Notes: generated by a model from the sequence alone, not told the origin. DNA of 64,000 nt from UBA2421 sp002343075 (GCA_937982565.1 CALJLN010000039.1:346280-410279); one strand, 5' to 3'; shown: positions 27,407 through 37,650, counted from the stretch's first letter. Numbers and translations: made by a program.

Positions 27407-28537
27407 ATGCAGACACTGGATTACGCAATCCCAGGCACGCGACCAACTCAACCCGGATGGGTGACGTTTGTCCCGCCGCTGGCTGTTCTGATGCTGGCGT
27501 TGTTGATGCATTACTGTGTGCCTTTTCTTGGCGCATACGCAGAGCGCATCATGACCGATATGGCGATCGCGATGATCGCGGCGATGTCGCTCACGATTGT
27601 GAATGGGTTTACGGGCCAGTTTTCCATCGGCCACGCCGCGTTTATGGCGCTCGGCGGCTACACGGCAGCCTGGTGCAGCTACTACTTTTGCCTGCGTTAC
27701 TGGGGCCAGACCGCGGTCGTCCCGGGGACCCTCTTCGGCACGCACCAACTCATCCTGCTTTGCTGCGCGCTGATCGGTGGCGCAGTCGCTGCGGGGGCTG
27801 GCTGGGTGGTCGGGCTGCCATCGCTGCGGCTGCGCGGCGACTATCTTGCGATTGTCACGCTCGGCTTTGGGGAGATTCTCCGGGTTCTGTTTCAACAAAC
27901 TAACAGCCAGGCGCTTTCCAAGCCCGAGTTAGCCAACCGGCCGCTGTTCGGGAGCGACCCAACCAACCCCGGATGGGTCTTCCCACCGGGCGTCGGCGGG
28001 TCGCTTGGTTTTACAGACATCCCGAAATCAACCAATCTCTTCCTGTGCTATCTGCTGGTCGGGCTGACGTTTCTGTTCGCCTATCGCCTGAAGTTTAGCA
28101 GCCTTGGCCGGGCACTGCTGAGCATCCGCGAGGACGAGATTGCCGCAGAGGCGATGGGCGTGAACGTCACGCGGCTTAAGGTGCGCGCGTTCATGTTTGC
28201 CGCGTTTTTCGCCGGCATCGCAGGAACGCTCTATGCGCATCAGTCGGGCACTACGCTTCGCCCGATCGATTCCGGCTTCATTCGCAGCTTCGATATTGTG
28301 ATTATGGTGGTACTGGGCGGGCTAGGCTCTATCAGCGGCGCGTTACTGGCAGCGGTGATCATCACCGGCGTGACGGCGGCGTTGCTGGGGCTGACTGACT
28401 ACGGCCTACTCCCCTACCGCATGCCCGTTTTTGCGCTGGTCCTGATTTTGATGATGATTTTCCGCCCAAAGGGACTCTTCGGCGTGCACGAAATCTGGGA
28501 TTATCTCCCACAGTTCGGCAGAAAGGGGGCGAAATGA
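27407..28537 (+). CDS. livM: Branched-chain amino acid ABC permease LivM
   Basis: 376 residues with about ten membrane segments. The family motifs G-F-T-G-Q-F-S-I-G-H-A-A-F-M-A-L-G and L-R-G-D-Y-L-A-I-V-T-L-G-F-G-E are intact, as is the EAA-like loop near A-L-L-S-I-R-E-D-E-I-A-A. It forms the membrane channel with LivH. The stop overlaps the livG start by 4 bp (ATGA). Confidence 0.95.
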   Translation: MQTLDYAIPGTRPTQPGWVTFVPPLAVLMLALLMHYCVPFLGAYAERIMTDMAIAMIAAMSLTIVNGFTGQFSIGHAAFMALGGYTAAWCSYYFCLRYWGQTAVVPGTLFGTHQLILLCCALIGGAVAAGAGWVVGLPSLRLRGDYLAIVTLGFGEILRVLFQQTNSQALSKPELANRPLFGSDPTNPGWVFPPGVGGSLGFTDIPKSTNLFLCYLLVGLTFLFAYRLKFSSLGRALLSIREDEIAAEAMGVNVTRLKVRAFMFAAFFAGIAGTLYAHQSGTTLRPIDSGFIRSFDIVIMVVLGGLGSISGALLAAVIITGVTAALLGLTDYGLLPYRMPVFALVLILMMIFRPKGLFGVHEIWDYLPQFGRKGAK

Positions 28538-29310
28538 GCTTTCTGCTGGATGTCCAACGCATCGGCATCAGCTTTGGGGGCCTGAAGGCCGTGCAGGATT
28601 TCACGCTGCAAATCGCTCATGGCGCGCTGCACGGGCTAATCGGCCCGAACGGTGCCGGAAAAACAACCGTGTTCAACCTCCTCACAGGCGTTTACCTGCC
28701 GCAAACGGGGTCGATCCACCTCGGTGGCGTGTCGCTGATGGGCCGCAAGCCCTTCCAAATCGCCGCTGCGGGGCTGAGCCGTACATTTCAGAACATCAGG
28801 CTCTTTGGAGAGCTGAGTGTGCTGGATAACGTGCGCATTGCGTGTCACCTCCGCGGGCGGCATTCGCTCACCGCAACGGTACTGCGAACCAGTTTTTACC
28901 GCCGGCAGGAGGCCGCAATCGAAGAACGGGCTATGACGCTTCTCTCGATCTTTGACTTGGGCGACCTTGCTCATGAGCAGGCGCGAAATCTCAGCTACGG
29001 CGATCAGCGCCGTCTGGAGATCGTTCGAGCGCTGGCGACCGTGCCAAAACTCATCCTGCTTGACGAGCCCGCCGCCGGCATGAACCCCGCGGAGAAGATC
29101 GAGCTTGCCAAATCCATCGAGCAAATTCGCAAACAGTTCAATCTTACGGTCTTGCTGATTGAGCACGATATGAGTCTCGTGATGGACATTTGCGAACGTA
29201 TCACCGTGCTGGACTATGGGCAGATCATCGCCGAAGGGACCCCCGGCGAGATACAATCGAACCCCAAGGTGATCGAAGCGTATCTGGGAGAAGTCGTTAC
29301 TGAGTCGTAA
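28534..29310 (+). CDS. livG: Branched-chain amino acid ABC ATPase LivG
   Basis: 258 residues. Walker A is G-P-N-G-A-G-K-T-T, the signature is L-S-Y-G-D-Q-R-R-L-E, and Walker B is L-I-L-L-D-E-P-A-A-G-M-N. The S-Y-G-D-Q form of the signature and the A-A-G-M-N-P segment are typical of LivG. It is translationally coupled to livM and followed 12 bp later by livF. Confidence 0.96.
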   Translation: MSFLLDVQRIGISFGGLKAVQDFTLQIAHGALHGLIGPNGAGKTTVFNLLTGVYLPQTGSIHLGGVSLMGRKPFQIAAAGLSRTFQNIRLFGELSVLDNVRIACHLRGRHSLTATVLRTSFYRRQEAAIEERAMTLLSIFDLGDLAHEQARNLSYGDQRRLEIVRALATVPKLILLDEPAAGMNPAEKIELAKSIEQIRKQFNLTVLLIEHDMSLVMDICERITVLDYGQIIAEGTPGEIQSNPKVIEAYLGEVVTES

Positions 29311-29322
29311 GCGAGAGCGCGC

Positions 29323-30030
<708 letters not shown>

Positions 30031-30053
30031 ACGGCGGCCGTGCTTCCAAAAAG

Positions 30054-30099
30054 TGCGGAATGATGGCCGGGGCTGTAACACCCGATCCATCACTCCGCA
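30054..30099. terminator. Inverted repeat between the convergent liv operon and M16 peptidase gene
   Basis: TGCGGAATGATGG pairs with CCATCACTCCGCA with a single mismatch, and the 20-base loop holds a further CGGG/CCCG pair. It lies 24 bp after livF and 40 bp from the stop of the opposite gene. No long T-run follows, so it may be a bidirectional or mRNA-stabilising hairpin. Confidence 0.6.
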
Positions 30100-30138
30100 G
30101 TTGTCGTAAACACAGATTCTTATTGAACTTAACGAGAA

Positions 30139-33009
30139 TCAGTCCGCCGGCTTGAGCAGGCTGGGCAATGTCGTCGGGGGCTGATTTCCACGCTTCAAAG
30201 GCATGGGAACCACAGTGACGTCACCAAACTGTTCCAGTTGTTCCTTCACCTGATCTGCCGGCGCGACCACGATGATGGTCATCCTGGCGTCATCGACATA
30301 TCGACTCATCAACTCCCGCACCTGCGCCGCAGTGACGGCGTCAATCTTCTGCGGGTAAACGTCGTAATAGTCCAGCGGATAACTGTTGAGCTCGACATCC
30401 ACCCGACGCGCCGTTTGCTGGCCGATGGTCTGCGTCTCCAGGGCCAGCCCGCCGGTGATGCGGCTTTGGTTTTCGTTCAGTTCCTGATCGTCAACCTCCG
30501 CCGACTTAAGATCGGTGAACACCTTGAACATCGCCTCGATCGACGCCCCGGTGGTGTCGGGGTTGGTGTCCGTCGAGCCGATGAACGAACCCAAATGCCG
30601 CTGCGGGCGAAACACGCCGGTGACGCCATAGCTCAGGCCCTTCTCGGCCCGCACATACTTGTTCAGCCGCGATTCGATCCCGTCCGACAAGATCCGGTTT
30701 GTGATCGACCCGGCAAACTTATCATCGCTACGAATGGTATACGCCGGAATTGCCATGCGAATGTTTGCCTGCTTACCCTCGGCATTATCAACCAGAATGA
30801 TTCTGCGCGCCTGCGGCGCCGGCGGTAGGGTGTAATCGGCGGCGGGCGGGGTGCCAGGGTTGATTGCCGCAGTGAGTTCTTCAGCGAGCGACTGCGCCTT
30901 TTCCCTCGTGACATCGCCGCTGATGACGAGAAATGCGCCTTCCTTGCGAAGCACCTGCGCGATGTAACTCTTGCAGTCATCAAGAGTAATCGCGTCGAGC
31001 GATGCCGCCGTCTCGACACGGCCCGCCGGGGCGGGGGCATACATGGCGACGGCCAGTTCGCGCTCGGCTACCGACTGCGGATCGGCCAGCCCCTGCAGCA
31101 AACCGGTCTTGGCCTGCTGGCGAAGCTTCACAAACTCATCTTCCGGAAATGCCGCCGACTGAAGCAGTTCTCGAGCGCGAAGGAATGAATGGGCCAATTG
31201 GTCGCTGGTGCACGATGCCGCGAGCGTCGTCGTATCGCCGCCGTCGCTCAGTTCCAGCGAGATGCCGCGCGATTCGAGGTCTTCATTCAACATTGCGAAA
31301 GGCGTGTCGGTTGTGCCCCTGCGGACCATCGCAGTCGCGAGCGAACCCAGGCCTTCTTTACCCACCGCTTCGGAATCGCTTCCACCCCGGAAGATAAGCC
31401 TCCAGCTAACGAGGGGCAGGCGGTCGTCAGAAACGACAATGACCTTGACGCCGTTAACATTGAATTCGTCACCCTTCTTAAACTTAACGACGGGCGCGGC
31501 GTCGCTCCGCGGGGGTTCGGTCGGGTAGTCTGCTGGGAAGGTGACGGCGCGTGGCTCGACAACCTCACCGCTATCCACGACCTCGGCGGCCTTCATTCCC
31601 TCGGCTTTATCCGCCTCCTTTTTTGCGCGGAAACCGAGCGGATCGGGCATGTAGTAAAGTACGGTCATGGATTCCGGCTTGAGATATTGGCGGGCGACAT
31701 CCAGCAGTTGCTGCGTGGTGAGGGCTTCAAGTTGGGCCACTTCCTGATTGGCCAGTGCCGCGTCACCGCCGAACACTTCGGCCTCGCCGAGTGCGCCGGC
31801 GATGCTTGGTGCCGTTTCTGCCCGCTGGATGTACTCGGTGCGCATCTGCGTTCGGACGCGTTCGAGTTCCTCCGGCGTGACGCCAGTTGCAACCACCTCC
31901 TGCAAGGCTTTGCTGATCGCCTCTTCCGCCGATTTAGGGTTCTTCCCCGGAATAACCGCCGCGAAGACTGCCAGCATGCCGTGGTCCTGCAACTGCTGGC
32001 TGAATGCCGCGAGTTGGACACACATCGGGTCGGCGCTATCGACCAGGAGCTTGTTGAGCCGGCTCGCGCGTCCGCCGCCTAGAATGCGCGAGAGTGCGGT
32101 CAGCGCAACATGATCTTCTGACTCATATGAAGGCGTCTTGAACCCCATCACCAGTGTGGGCACCGGAACCGTGCGCTTGAACACCTCCAGCTTTCGCGCC
32201 TCGGTTTGCGCAGGCTCCGTGGGGATCGCCCGCTGCACATCGGGCCCGCTGGGAATCCACGCGAAAAACTTCTGCACCAGGGCACGCGTCTCGGGCAGGT
32301 TGAAGTCGCCCGAGATAACCAGGCACGCATTGTTCGGTACATAATATGTGTTCCAGAATGCCTGCAGTTCGCTCACGCTCGACTGGCGCAGCTGGTCCAT
32401 ATCGCCGATGGTTGGCCAGCGGTAGCTGTGCGCGTGGAATGCGGTCTTGAGAAAGTCGCCCAGAATCGGACCGTAGGGATTATTGGCGTATCGCAAGCGC
32501 CATTCCTCAGCCACGACGTTGCGTTCGGTGGCGAAGACCTCCTTGTTCACCTTGAAACTCGCCATGCGATCGGCCTCGAGCCAGAGTGCCATGGGAAGTT
32601 GGTTGGACGGAATCTCCTGGACATAAGTCGTCTGGTCAAACGAAGTGAACGCGTTGCTATTGCCACCCACGATGCCGATGAGCTTCATGTGCATTTCGCT
32701 TGGCACATGCTTGCTCCCGCGGAACATCATGTGCTCGAACATGTGCGCAAATCCCTGGCGCTCGGGGTTTTCATCGCGACTACCGACGTGATACATGACG
32801 CGCACATGTACCACCGGCGCGTTATCGAGCGGGGCATAAATGACTCGCAGGCCGTTCGGAAGCGTTTCCTTCTCGTAAGTGAGCGGCTTAATCACAGGCG
32901 GCTTGGCGACCGCGGGCGACTCGGCGGGCTGTTCTGCGAACACCGGGGCCGGTGTGAAAAACGGCAACAGCACCACCGCGACACAGACAATGAGCAATCG
33001 ATTTCGCAT
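30139..33009 (-). CDS. Exported double M16 (pitrilysin/insulinase-type) zinc peptidase
   Basis: 956 residues from the ATG at 33009, which has GGAG nine bases upstream; an ATG at 33024 would add five residues. A signal peptide covers about 1-25 (ending PVFA). The first M16 domain has the inverted zinc motif H-M-F-E-H at 89-93 and the downstream Glu-rich helix (F-A-T-E-R-N-V-V-A-E-E-W). The second M16 unit in the C-terminal half has no H-x-x-E-H and is the usual inactive clamp half. It is probably a periplasmic peptide-degrading enzyme. It is a stand-alone gene. Confidence 0.93.
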   Translation of the reverse strand: MRNRLLIVCVAVVLLPFFTPAPVFAEQPAESPAVAKPPVIKPLTYEKETLPNGLRVIYAPLDNAPVVHVRVMYHVGSRDENPERQGFAHMFEHMMFRGSKHVPSEMHMKLIGIVGGNSNAFTSFDQTTYVQEIPSNQLPMALWLEADRMASFKVNKEVFATERNVVAEEWRLRYANNPYGPILGDFLKTAFHAHSYRWPTIGDMDQLRQSSVSELQAFWNTYYVPNNACLVISGDFNLPETRALVQKFFAWIPSGPDVQRAIPTEPAQTEARKLEVFKRTVPVPTLVMGFKTPSYESEDHVALTALSRILGGGRASRLNKLLVDSADPMCVQLAAFSQQLQDHGMLAVFAAVIPGKNPKSAEEAISKALQEVVATGVTPEELERVRTQMRTEYIQRAETAPSIAGALGEAEVFGGDAALANQEVAQLEALTTQQLLDVARQYLKPESMTVLYYMPDPLGFRAKKEADKAEGMKAAEVVDSGEVVEPRAVTFPADYPTEPPRSDAAPVVKFKKGDEFNVNGVKVIVVSDDRLPLVSWRLIFRGGSDSEAVGKEGLGSLATAMVRRGTTDTPFAMLNEDLESRGISLELSDGGDTTTLAASCTSDQLAHSFLRARELLQSAAFPEDEFVKLRQQAKTGLLQGLADPQSVAERELAVAMYAPAPAGRVETAASLDAITLDDCKSYIAQVLRKEGAFLVISGDVTREKAQSLAEELTAAINPGTPPAADYTLPPAPQARRIILVDNAEGKQANIRMAIPAYTIRSDDKFAGSITNRILSDGIESRLNKYVRAEKGLSYGVTGVFRPQRHLGSFIGSTDTNPDTTGASIEAMFKVFTDLKSAEVDDQELNENQSRITGGLALETQTIGQQTARRVDVELNSYPLDYYDVYPQKIDAVTAAQVRELMSRYVDDARMTIIVVAPADQVKEQLEQFGDVTVVPMPLKRGNQPPTTLPSLLKPAD

Positions 33010-33175
33010 CCGTGGGGTCTCCATGGGGTATTCAGGGAAAAGCTTGAATCGCCTGCCTTTGTTGGACAGACAAACTCATTCAAACGACCACTGATAATAC
33101 TCGCCCGCAGGCGTGAATACGAACATCGCCCAGCAGTTGCAGATTTTGCGAAAATAGAGCAATTGGAACGCCTGA

Positions 33176-34096
33176 GTGATCGACCAGATTCAATTTTCAC
33201 CCGCGCCAAGACGGGCGGGCTGGGTTCGCGAGAATCTTCGGCTGTTCTCCCCGGGTCAGGTCGGCTGGAGCCGGTTGAGGGCCTATCTTGCGCCCCAACT
33301 TCGAAGCCTCGACGGCCTGCGCATCCTACATGTGAGCGATCTGCACCTCGGCCAGTTCTGGTTCACCGCTTACGACCAGCTTCTACAAGAAACAGCCTCA
33401 AAGCGGTTCGACGTGATTGCGATCACCGGCGATCTCATTGACAAGCGGTGGAATCCCAACGCCCGCGTGCTGCGACATCTCGCGAAGTTCCTCGACGCCC
33501 TCACCGCCCCGCTGGGGGTTTATGTGATTCTCGGCAATCACGACGGCGACCTGCTGGCCCCTTACGTCACTGGATCGAAGGCTACCCTGCTGCACCCGGG
33601 AATCGCCCAAATCCCTCTTCAAGGTGCAACCATGGAGATAGTCGGCCTGCCCTGCGTGCATCGCACCGACCTGAAACCCCGACTACTCGGAAAGATCGGG
33701 GCGAAGGCGGCTGACACGCTCCGAATTCTGCTGAGTCATTACCCTGACCATGTATTGCGCACCTCGGCGCTGCAACCCGATCTCGTCCTGGCCGGTCACA
33801 CCCACGGCGGGCAGGTTTGCATGCCCTCAGGCAGGCCGATCATCACGCACGATCGGCTTCCAAAGAAAATGGCTTGCGGCGTGCATCGGATTGAAAATGG
33901 ATGGTTGGTCGTTTCGCGCGGGGTGGGGTTTGCAACCTACCCGATTCGTCTCTTCGCCCCGCCGGAGGTGAGTGAGATCCAATTCGTGTGCGGCACGGCC
34001 AGAGCTGGCGCGAATCAATCAACCACGAAAGACGATGACGTAAACCAGGATCACAACCGCATTGAACGCGGTCACAATCGCGACTTTGCCGAGTAG
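33176..34096 (+). CDS. Calcineurin-like metallophosphoesterase (YkuE-type)
   Basis: 306 residues, GTG start at 33176 with only a weak ribosome-binding site. All metal-site motifs are present: D55-L-H57, G-D86, G-N-H-D (120-123), a later histidine (L-S-H-Y-P-D-H) and G-H-T-H-G-G-Q near residue 208. This combination is found in YkuE and LpxG-like UDP-diacylglucosamine hydrolase relatives, so membrane-lipid or nucleotide substrates are possible. Its last 78 bp overlap the 3' end of the convergent gene at 34019-34912. Confidence 0.9.
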   Translation: MIDQIQFSPAPRRAGWVRENLRLFSPGQVGWSRLRAYLAPQLRSLDGLRILHVSDLHLGQFWFTAYDQLLQETASKRFDVIAITGDLIDKRWNPNARVLRHLAKFLDALTAPLGVYVILGNHDGDLLAPYVTGSKATLLHPGIAQIPLQGATMEIVGLPCVHRTDLKPRLLGKIGAKAADTLRILLSHYPDHVLRTSALQPDLVLAGHTHGGQVCMPSGRPIITHDRLPKKMACGVHRIENGWLVVSRGVGFATYPIRLFAPPEVSEIQFVCGTARAGANQSTTKDDDVNQDHNRIERGHNRDFAE

Positions 34097-34912
34097 GTCG
34101 CGTGTGTCGAGGGGCAAGGATGCAAATGGCTTGTTCAGCAACTCCAGCGCGCCAACCAGCATCCCTGGCTTGCCGCCCCCCAGAGAGCTCGCGTCGGCGG
34201 GCTTCGGGGCCGGAGGCGCTGCGTTGGCGGGATCAAGAGAGGCCATCAACTCCGCTTCAAGGCTGGCCGCTGCCGCCGGATCAACCGGTGCGCCTTCAAC
34301 GCCGCCCGCAAGTGCCTCGCTCAGTTCGCCTTCGAGCGCGCTATGGGCGGTGCCCTCAGGTTGTGGAGCAACGCCGTCAAAATGCCCGTGCAACTCCATC
34401 GAGTCGGCTTGAGGTGCCGGGTCGGTGGTCGATGCCTCGCTGGTCAACTCGTTAAACAGCGCATCTAGCTGGCCTTGCGCCGGTTCGACTTCAACCGCTG
34501 CCGGTTGCTCCGTCTCCGGTTGTGACACACCTTGCTGAGCATCGGGTGCCACCACGTTGTCAGCAATTGAGGTCTTCTCGGGTGATTGATCAGCCGACGG
34601 TGCAACTGGCTCGGTGGGCGGCTCAGTATCGATGGTGACAGCTTCTCCCGACGGCGAGACTCCAACTCCGACATCAACCGCGGCGGCTGGTGGCTCTGGC
34701 AATACCGGCGACGCAACCGCATCACCGACTGCGTCCGCAATCCCGGCAGGTGCCGGCGGAGGCTCCTTCGCAGGTTCTTCCGACTCGGCCTCGGCCAGCA
34801 GGCGGTCGATCTCCTCGCCGGCCAGTTGCGACAACAAGTCGTCAGCGCTGGCCGACGAAGGCGCACTGTTCTGCTGAGTTGGTTCGGGGAATTCTACTGC
34901 GGCCTGACCCAA
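34019..34912 (-). CDS. Acidic Ala/Pro-rich protein with C-terminal membrane anchor
   Basis: 297 residues from the TTG at 34912, chosen because AAAGGAG lies five bases upstream; the frame is open further upstream but without such a site. The protein is low-complexity and acidic. It contains several short Leu-rich amphipathic motifs (D-D-L-L-S-Q-L-A-G-E-E-I-D-R-L-L, L-D-A-L-F-N-E-L, L-E-A-E-L-M-A-S-L) separated by Pro/Ala/Thr linkers. A single membrane helix ends the protein (about 272-294). It reads as a tail-anchored scaffold, with the bulk probably cytoplasmic. It has no recognised family. Its 3' end overlaps the metallophosphoesterase gene by 78 bp. Confidence 0.65.
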   Translation of the reverse strand: MGQAAVEFPEPTQQNSAPSSASADDLLSQLAGEEIDRLLAEAESEEPAKEPPPAPAGIADAVGDAVASPVLPEPPAAAVDVGVGVSPSGEAVTIDTEPPTEPVAPSADQSPEKTSIADNVVAPDAQQGVSQPETEQPAAVEVEPAQGQLDALFNELTSEASTTDPAPQADSMELHGHFDGVAPQPEGTAHSALEGELSEALAGGVEGAPVDPAAAASLEAELMASLDPANAAPPAPKPADASSLGGGKPGMLVGALELLNKPFASLPLDTRDLLGKVAIVTAFNAVVILVYVIVFRG

Positions 34913-35105
34913 GTCGACTCCTTTCAACAGGGACAGCACAACGTGAACAGCGCAGGCGAAACACGCGCGCGGCTCAACCAAAATGACGGCGAAACCGGAG
35001 ACATCCTTGCACTCATCGGCTTCGGCGGTCGAGATCATAACTGGCGCAACCGCAAGGATCAACGATTTCTTGCCAGATACCCCGCGGCGTCTGATAATCT
35101 CGACC

Positions 35106-35837
35106 GTGTCGCTGCGCCTTTTCGCGTCCGAGATCTTCGTCGGTGAGCAAGTCCTGTCTAATGCCGAGGCGCATCACGCGCGCGACGTGTTGCGGCTGAG
35201 CACCGGGGACGCGGTTGAACTTTTTGATCCGGCGGGCCGTGTTGGAGTTGCGACGCTGCTCAAACTCGACCGCCGGGGGGTGACGGTGAGCGTGTCAAGC
35301 ATTCTCGACGCTCCGGCCGTGGTTGGCCTTGAAATCGCGTGCGCGTTGCCAAAAGGCGATCGCGCCGACTGGCTGGCCGAAAAGCTGAGCGAAATCGGCG
35401 TGACGCGGCTGGTACCGCTCATTGCCGAGCGATCGGTTGTCGTACCAAAAGGGGACGGAAAGCTCGACCGTCTCCGCCGGATCGCGGTCGAGGCAGCAAA
35501 ACAGAGCCAGCGCGTCGGCGTGATGTCCGTCGATCCGCCGATGCCACTTAGAGTGCTGCTGAACGATCGATTTGTCGGCGGCCGATTCGTCCTTTCAACG
35601 CAAGGCGCAACCCAGTCGTTGGCAGCGGCGTTACCCAAGGTCGCTACGCCAGTGCAGCTAGTGGTCGGCCCGGAGGGTGGCTGGACTGACCGCGAACTGC
35701 ATGAGATGAGCGAGGCTGGCTTGACGGCGGTTTCATTGACGACGACGATCCTCCGAATTGAAACCGCCGCGGTCGTCGCCGCAGGGTGTGTCGCTACAAA
35801 ACGGTGCGCACCGCACGGGAACCAATCGAATCCATGA
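35106..35837 (+). CDS. rsmE: 16S rRNA (uracil1498-N3)-methyltransferase RsmE
   Basis: 243 residues from the GTG at 35106, the family's usual length. Motifs seen: H-A-R-D-V-L-R-L near the N-terminus, K-L-S-E-I-G-V-T-R in the middle, and the SPOUT knot region V-V-G-P-E-G-G-W-T followed by L-R-I-E-T-A-A. The enzyme methylates U1498 in the ribosomal decoding centre using S-adenosylmethionine. Its stop overlaps the next start (ATGA), indicating a three-gene operon with the two membrane proteins downstream. Confidence 0.95.
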   Translation: MSLRLFASEIFVGEQVLSNAEAHHARDVLRLSTGDAVELFDPAGRVGVATLLKLDRRGVTVSVSSILDAPAVVGLEIACALPKGDRADWLAEKLSEIGVTRLVPLIAERSVVVPKGDGKLDRLRRIAVEAAKQSQRVGVMSVDPPMPLRVLLNDRFVGGRFVLSTQGATQSLAAALPKVATPVQLVVGPEGGWTDRELHEMSEAGLTAVSLTTTILRIETAAVVAAGCVATKRCAPHGNQSNP

Positions 35838-36622
35838 GTCAATACCCCCCCGGTCAATATCCCCCGAGCCAATACCCTCCCGGCTACCCGTCGCCCTATC
35901 CGATTCACTCGTATGCCACGCCGGCGCCGATGGATCCGGGCGCACACGGCCGGCGCGCGTGCATCATGATGATTATCGTCGGAGTCATCGGTTTGCTGAT
36001 GGCGGGCTGCGTCGGTGTGACGGCGGCGATGATTTCGGGGATGGCTGAGATGCCCGAGTTAAAGCAATCTCTTCAGCAGATTGAGCAGCAGGCCGGCGTC
36101 AACGCCAGAACACTGCTGACCATCGCCGCGGTCGTCTTTGGGGGGGTGGCGGTGGTGCAGATTATCCTCGGCATCGTCGTTCGCGGCGGCGGGATGGTGG
36201 CCGGGGTGCTGGGGATCGTCTTTACCTCCATTCTGATTCTCTATTCCATCGTCAACGTCGTCGCCTCGATTGGCATGGGCGGGCAACTCGGTGCCGCATG
36301 TTTAAGCGCCGGCATGGTCGTCGTGTTTGGGGTACAGTTGTTTTTGCTCATTAATGTCTGCCGCAACGCTGGTCATGTCGCCTGGATGAAGCAGATGACG
36401 GCGTTGCCTCAACAGCCCTGGCAAGCGCCGATGATGCCGCACCCCGCTCCGCCGGGCGCGGCTGCGCCGCCGGGTGCCTGGGGCGGCTACGGGTACGGAT
36501 ACGGCAATCCCCCGGCGCAAGCTCCCAACTCGCCCGCGCCAGGGGTTTACCCGCAGCCAGGCCCGGAAATCACCCCGCCGCGATACCATGACCAGAACGA
36601 TGACCGACCCAGCCACCCCTGA
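35834..36622 (+). CDS. Four-helix membrane protein with Pro/Gln/Tyr-rich ends
   Basis: 262 residues from the ATG at 35834, which overlaps the rsmE stop by 4 bp. The N-terminus has repeated Q-Y-P-P-G/S units (about 3-22) and the C-terminus is rich in Pro/Gly/Tyr (G-Y-G-Y-G-Y-G-N-P). Four membrane segments lie between them, at about 40-62, 92-117, 122-148 and 155-180. The family is not recognised. Similar proline-tailed tetraspan proteins are common in planctomycetes and actinobacteria and are usually of unknown function. Confidence 0.75.
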   Translation: MSQYPPGQYPPSQYPPGYPSPYPIHSYATPAPMDPGAHGRRACIMMIIVGVIGLLMAGCVGVTAAMISGMAEMPELKQSLQQIEQQAGVNARTLLTIAAVVFGGVAVVQIILGIVVRGGGMVAGVLGIVFTSILILYSIVNVVASIGMGGQLGAACLSAGMVVVFGVQLFLLINVCRNAGHVAWMKQMTALPQQPWQAPMMPHPAPPGAAAPPGAWGGYGYGYGNPPAQAPNSPAPGVYPQPGPEITPPRYHDQNDDRPSHP

Positions 36623-37598
36623 CGAACCGCTACGCGCGAAAACGGCGCTCATCCTTCGCATCGGCTCGATCGCGCTGCTGGCATTCGCCCTGGGCATGTC
36701 GGCGCTGAGTCTGATGACCGTCGTCGGCAGCGCGTGGCCCGGCGTTCTCCCGGCAATAATGGTTGGGATGATCGGGGCAGCCATCGCGCCGACGCTGCTT
36801 CTGATCTTCTCCGGAGGCGTAGCGCGCGGCGGAGGGGGCGCGACGGGCTTGTCACTCGTTCTCACCTATCTCATCGCAGCGCGCGCACTCGGTACGATGT
36901 TGATAGCACTGACCCGATTGCAATACATCCCATTCACCGAAGCGTTTTTGCCTGGGCTGATCGTGTTTGCGATTGCGGTCTGGATGGCGGTCACCACAAC
37001 GCGGCTCTGGCTGCGGGAACGAACCATCTGGCCCGATGTCGCACGGATTCATTATGCGCGGTTGGCGTGGAGGCGGGCGCGGGTTGCAATGACGATCGTA
37101 TGGTCCCTGGTGCTCGTCTTGGGCCTGCTATTCGCGGGTCTGGGCACGCTTTTCTACTTCGAGGACCCCCGCGGGATGGCAGGGGGAATCGGGATCATTT
37201 TTGTCATCTTCAGCGCCGTGCCGCTTGCGGTCGCGACGTGGACCTTCATTCTCTGGCTGCGCCTCCGCCGGCGCGGACCGATTGTTGCGCGATCGACAGC
37301 CTGGCAGATCGCCAGCATGCTTTTCCTGTGGACTTTGCTGACCTCCGCCACACAGGGCACCAACTTCAGCGTGGCCGGGCGGGGCGCGTCGAGCATCGTG
37401 GCACTCATTCCAACAGGCGTGCTGGTGTGGATGCTGACGGAACTGCTGCACGCGTCACTGGCAAGAAACGCCACCGGCGGGCGTTCGTTCGGAGGATTTG
37501 ATGTGGTGGCACTTGATGAGCAGATTCCGATCGCTGATATCGCCAGACCCCCACCGCCGTCGGTGCCGGAATCACCGAGCGCGCAGCGAGAAGTTTGA
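36588..37598 (+). CDS. Multi-spanning membrane protein of unknown function
   Basis: 336 residues from the ATG at 36588 (36600 is also possible); neither has a good ribosome-binding site, in keeping with coupling to the upstream gene, whose last 35 bp it overlaps. About seven hydrophobic segments alternate with short loops containing Arg-rich turns (W-R-R-A-R, R-L-R-R-R-G). The tail is Pro-rich. No family is recognised. It is the last gene of the rsmE operon and is followed by a strong hairpin. Confidence 0.72.
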   Translation: MTRTMTDPATPDEPLRAKTALILRIGSIALLAFALGMSALSLMTVVGSAWPGVLPAIMVGMIGAAIAPTLLLIFSGGVARGGGGATGLSLVLTYLIAARALGTMLIALTRLQYIPFTEAFLPGLIVFAIAVWMAVTTTRLWLRERTIWPDVARIHYARLAWRRARVAMTIVWSLVLVLGLLFAGLGTLFYFEDPRGMAGGIGIIFVIFSAVPLAVATWTFILWLRLRRRGPIVARSTAWQIASMLFLWTLLTSATQGTNFSVAGRGASSIVALIPTGVLVWMLTELLHASLARNATGGRSFGGFDVVALDEQIPIADIARPPPPSVPESPSAQREV

Positions 37599-37615
37599 CG
37601 AAGTCGAATCGAGAG

Positions 37616-37650
37616 ACAAGCCCCCGGATCAGAATGACCCGGGGGCTTGT
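37616..37650. terminator. Perfect hairpin between convergent genes
   Basis: ACAAGCCCCCGG pairs perfectly with CCGGGGGCTTGT around a 10-base loop, 17 bp after the membrane protein stop. It serves the rsmE operon and possibly the opposing DUF2617-like gene. A second, weaker hairpin followed by TTTT lies at about 37690-37715. Confidence 0.8.

Noticed and set aside
30115..30140. GATTCT/AGAATC inverted repeat at the end of the M16 gene
   Set aside because: Six pairs with a 14-base loop are too weak to call a terminator, and the repeat overlaps the stop codon.
32206..33441. 411-codon open frame on the plus strand
   Set aside because: It lies opposite the M16 peptidase and runs into the metallophosphoesterase gene in another frame. 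It has no domain-like sequence, whereas both real genes have full motif sets.
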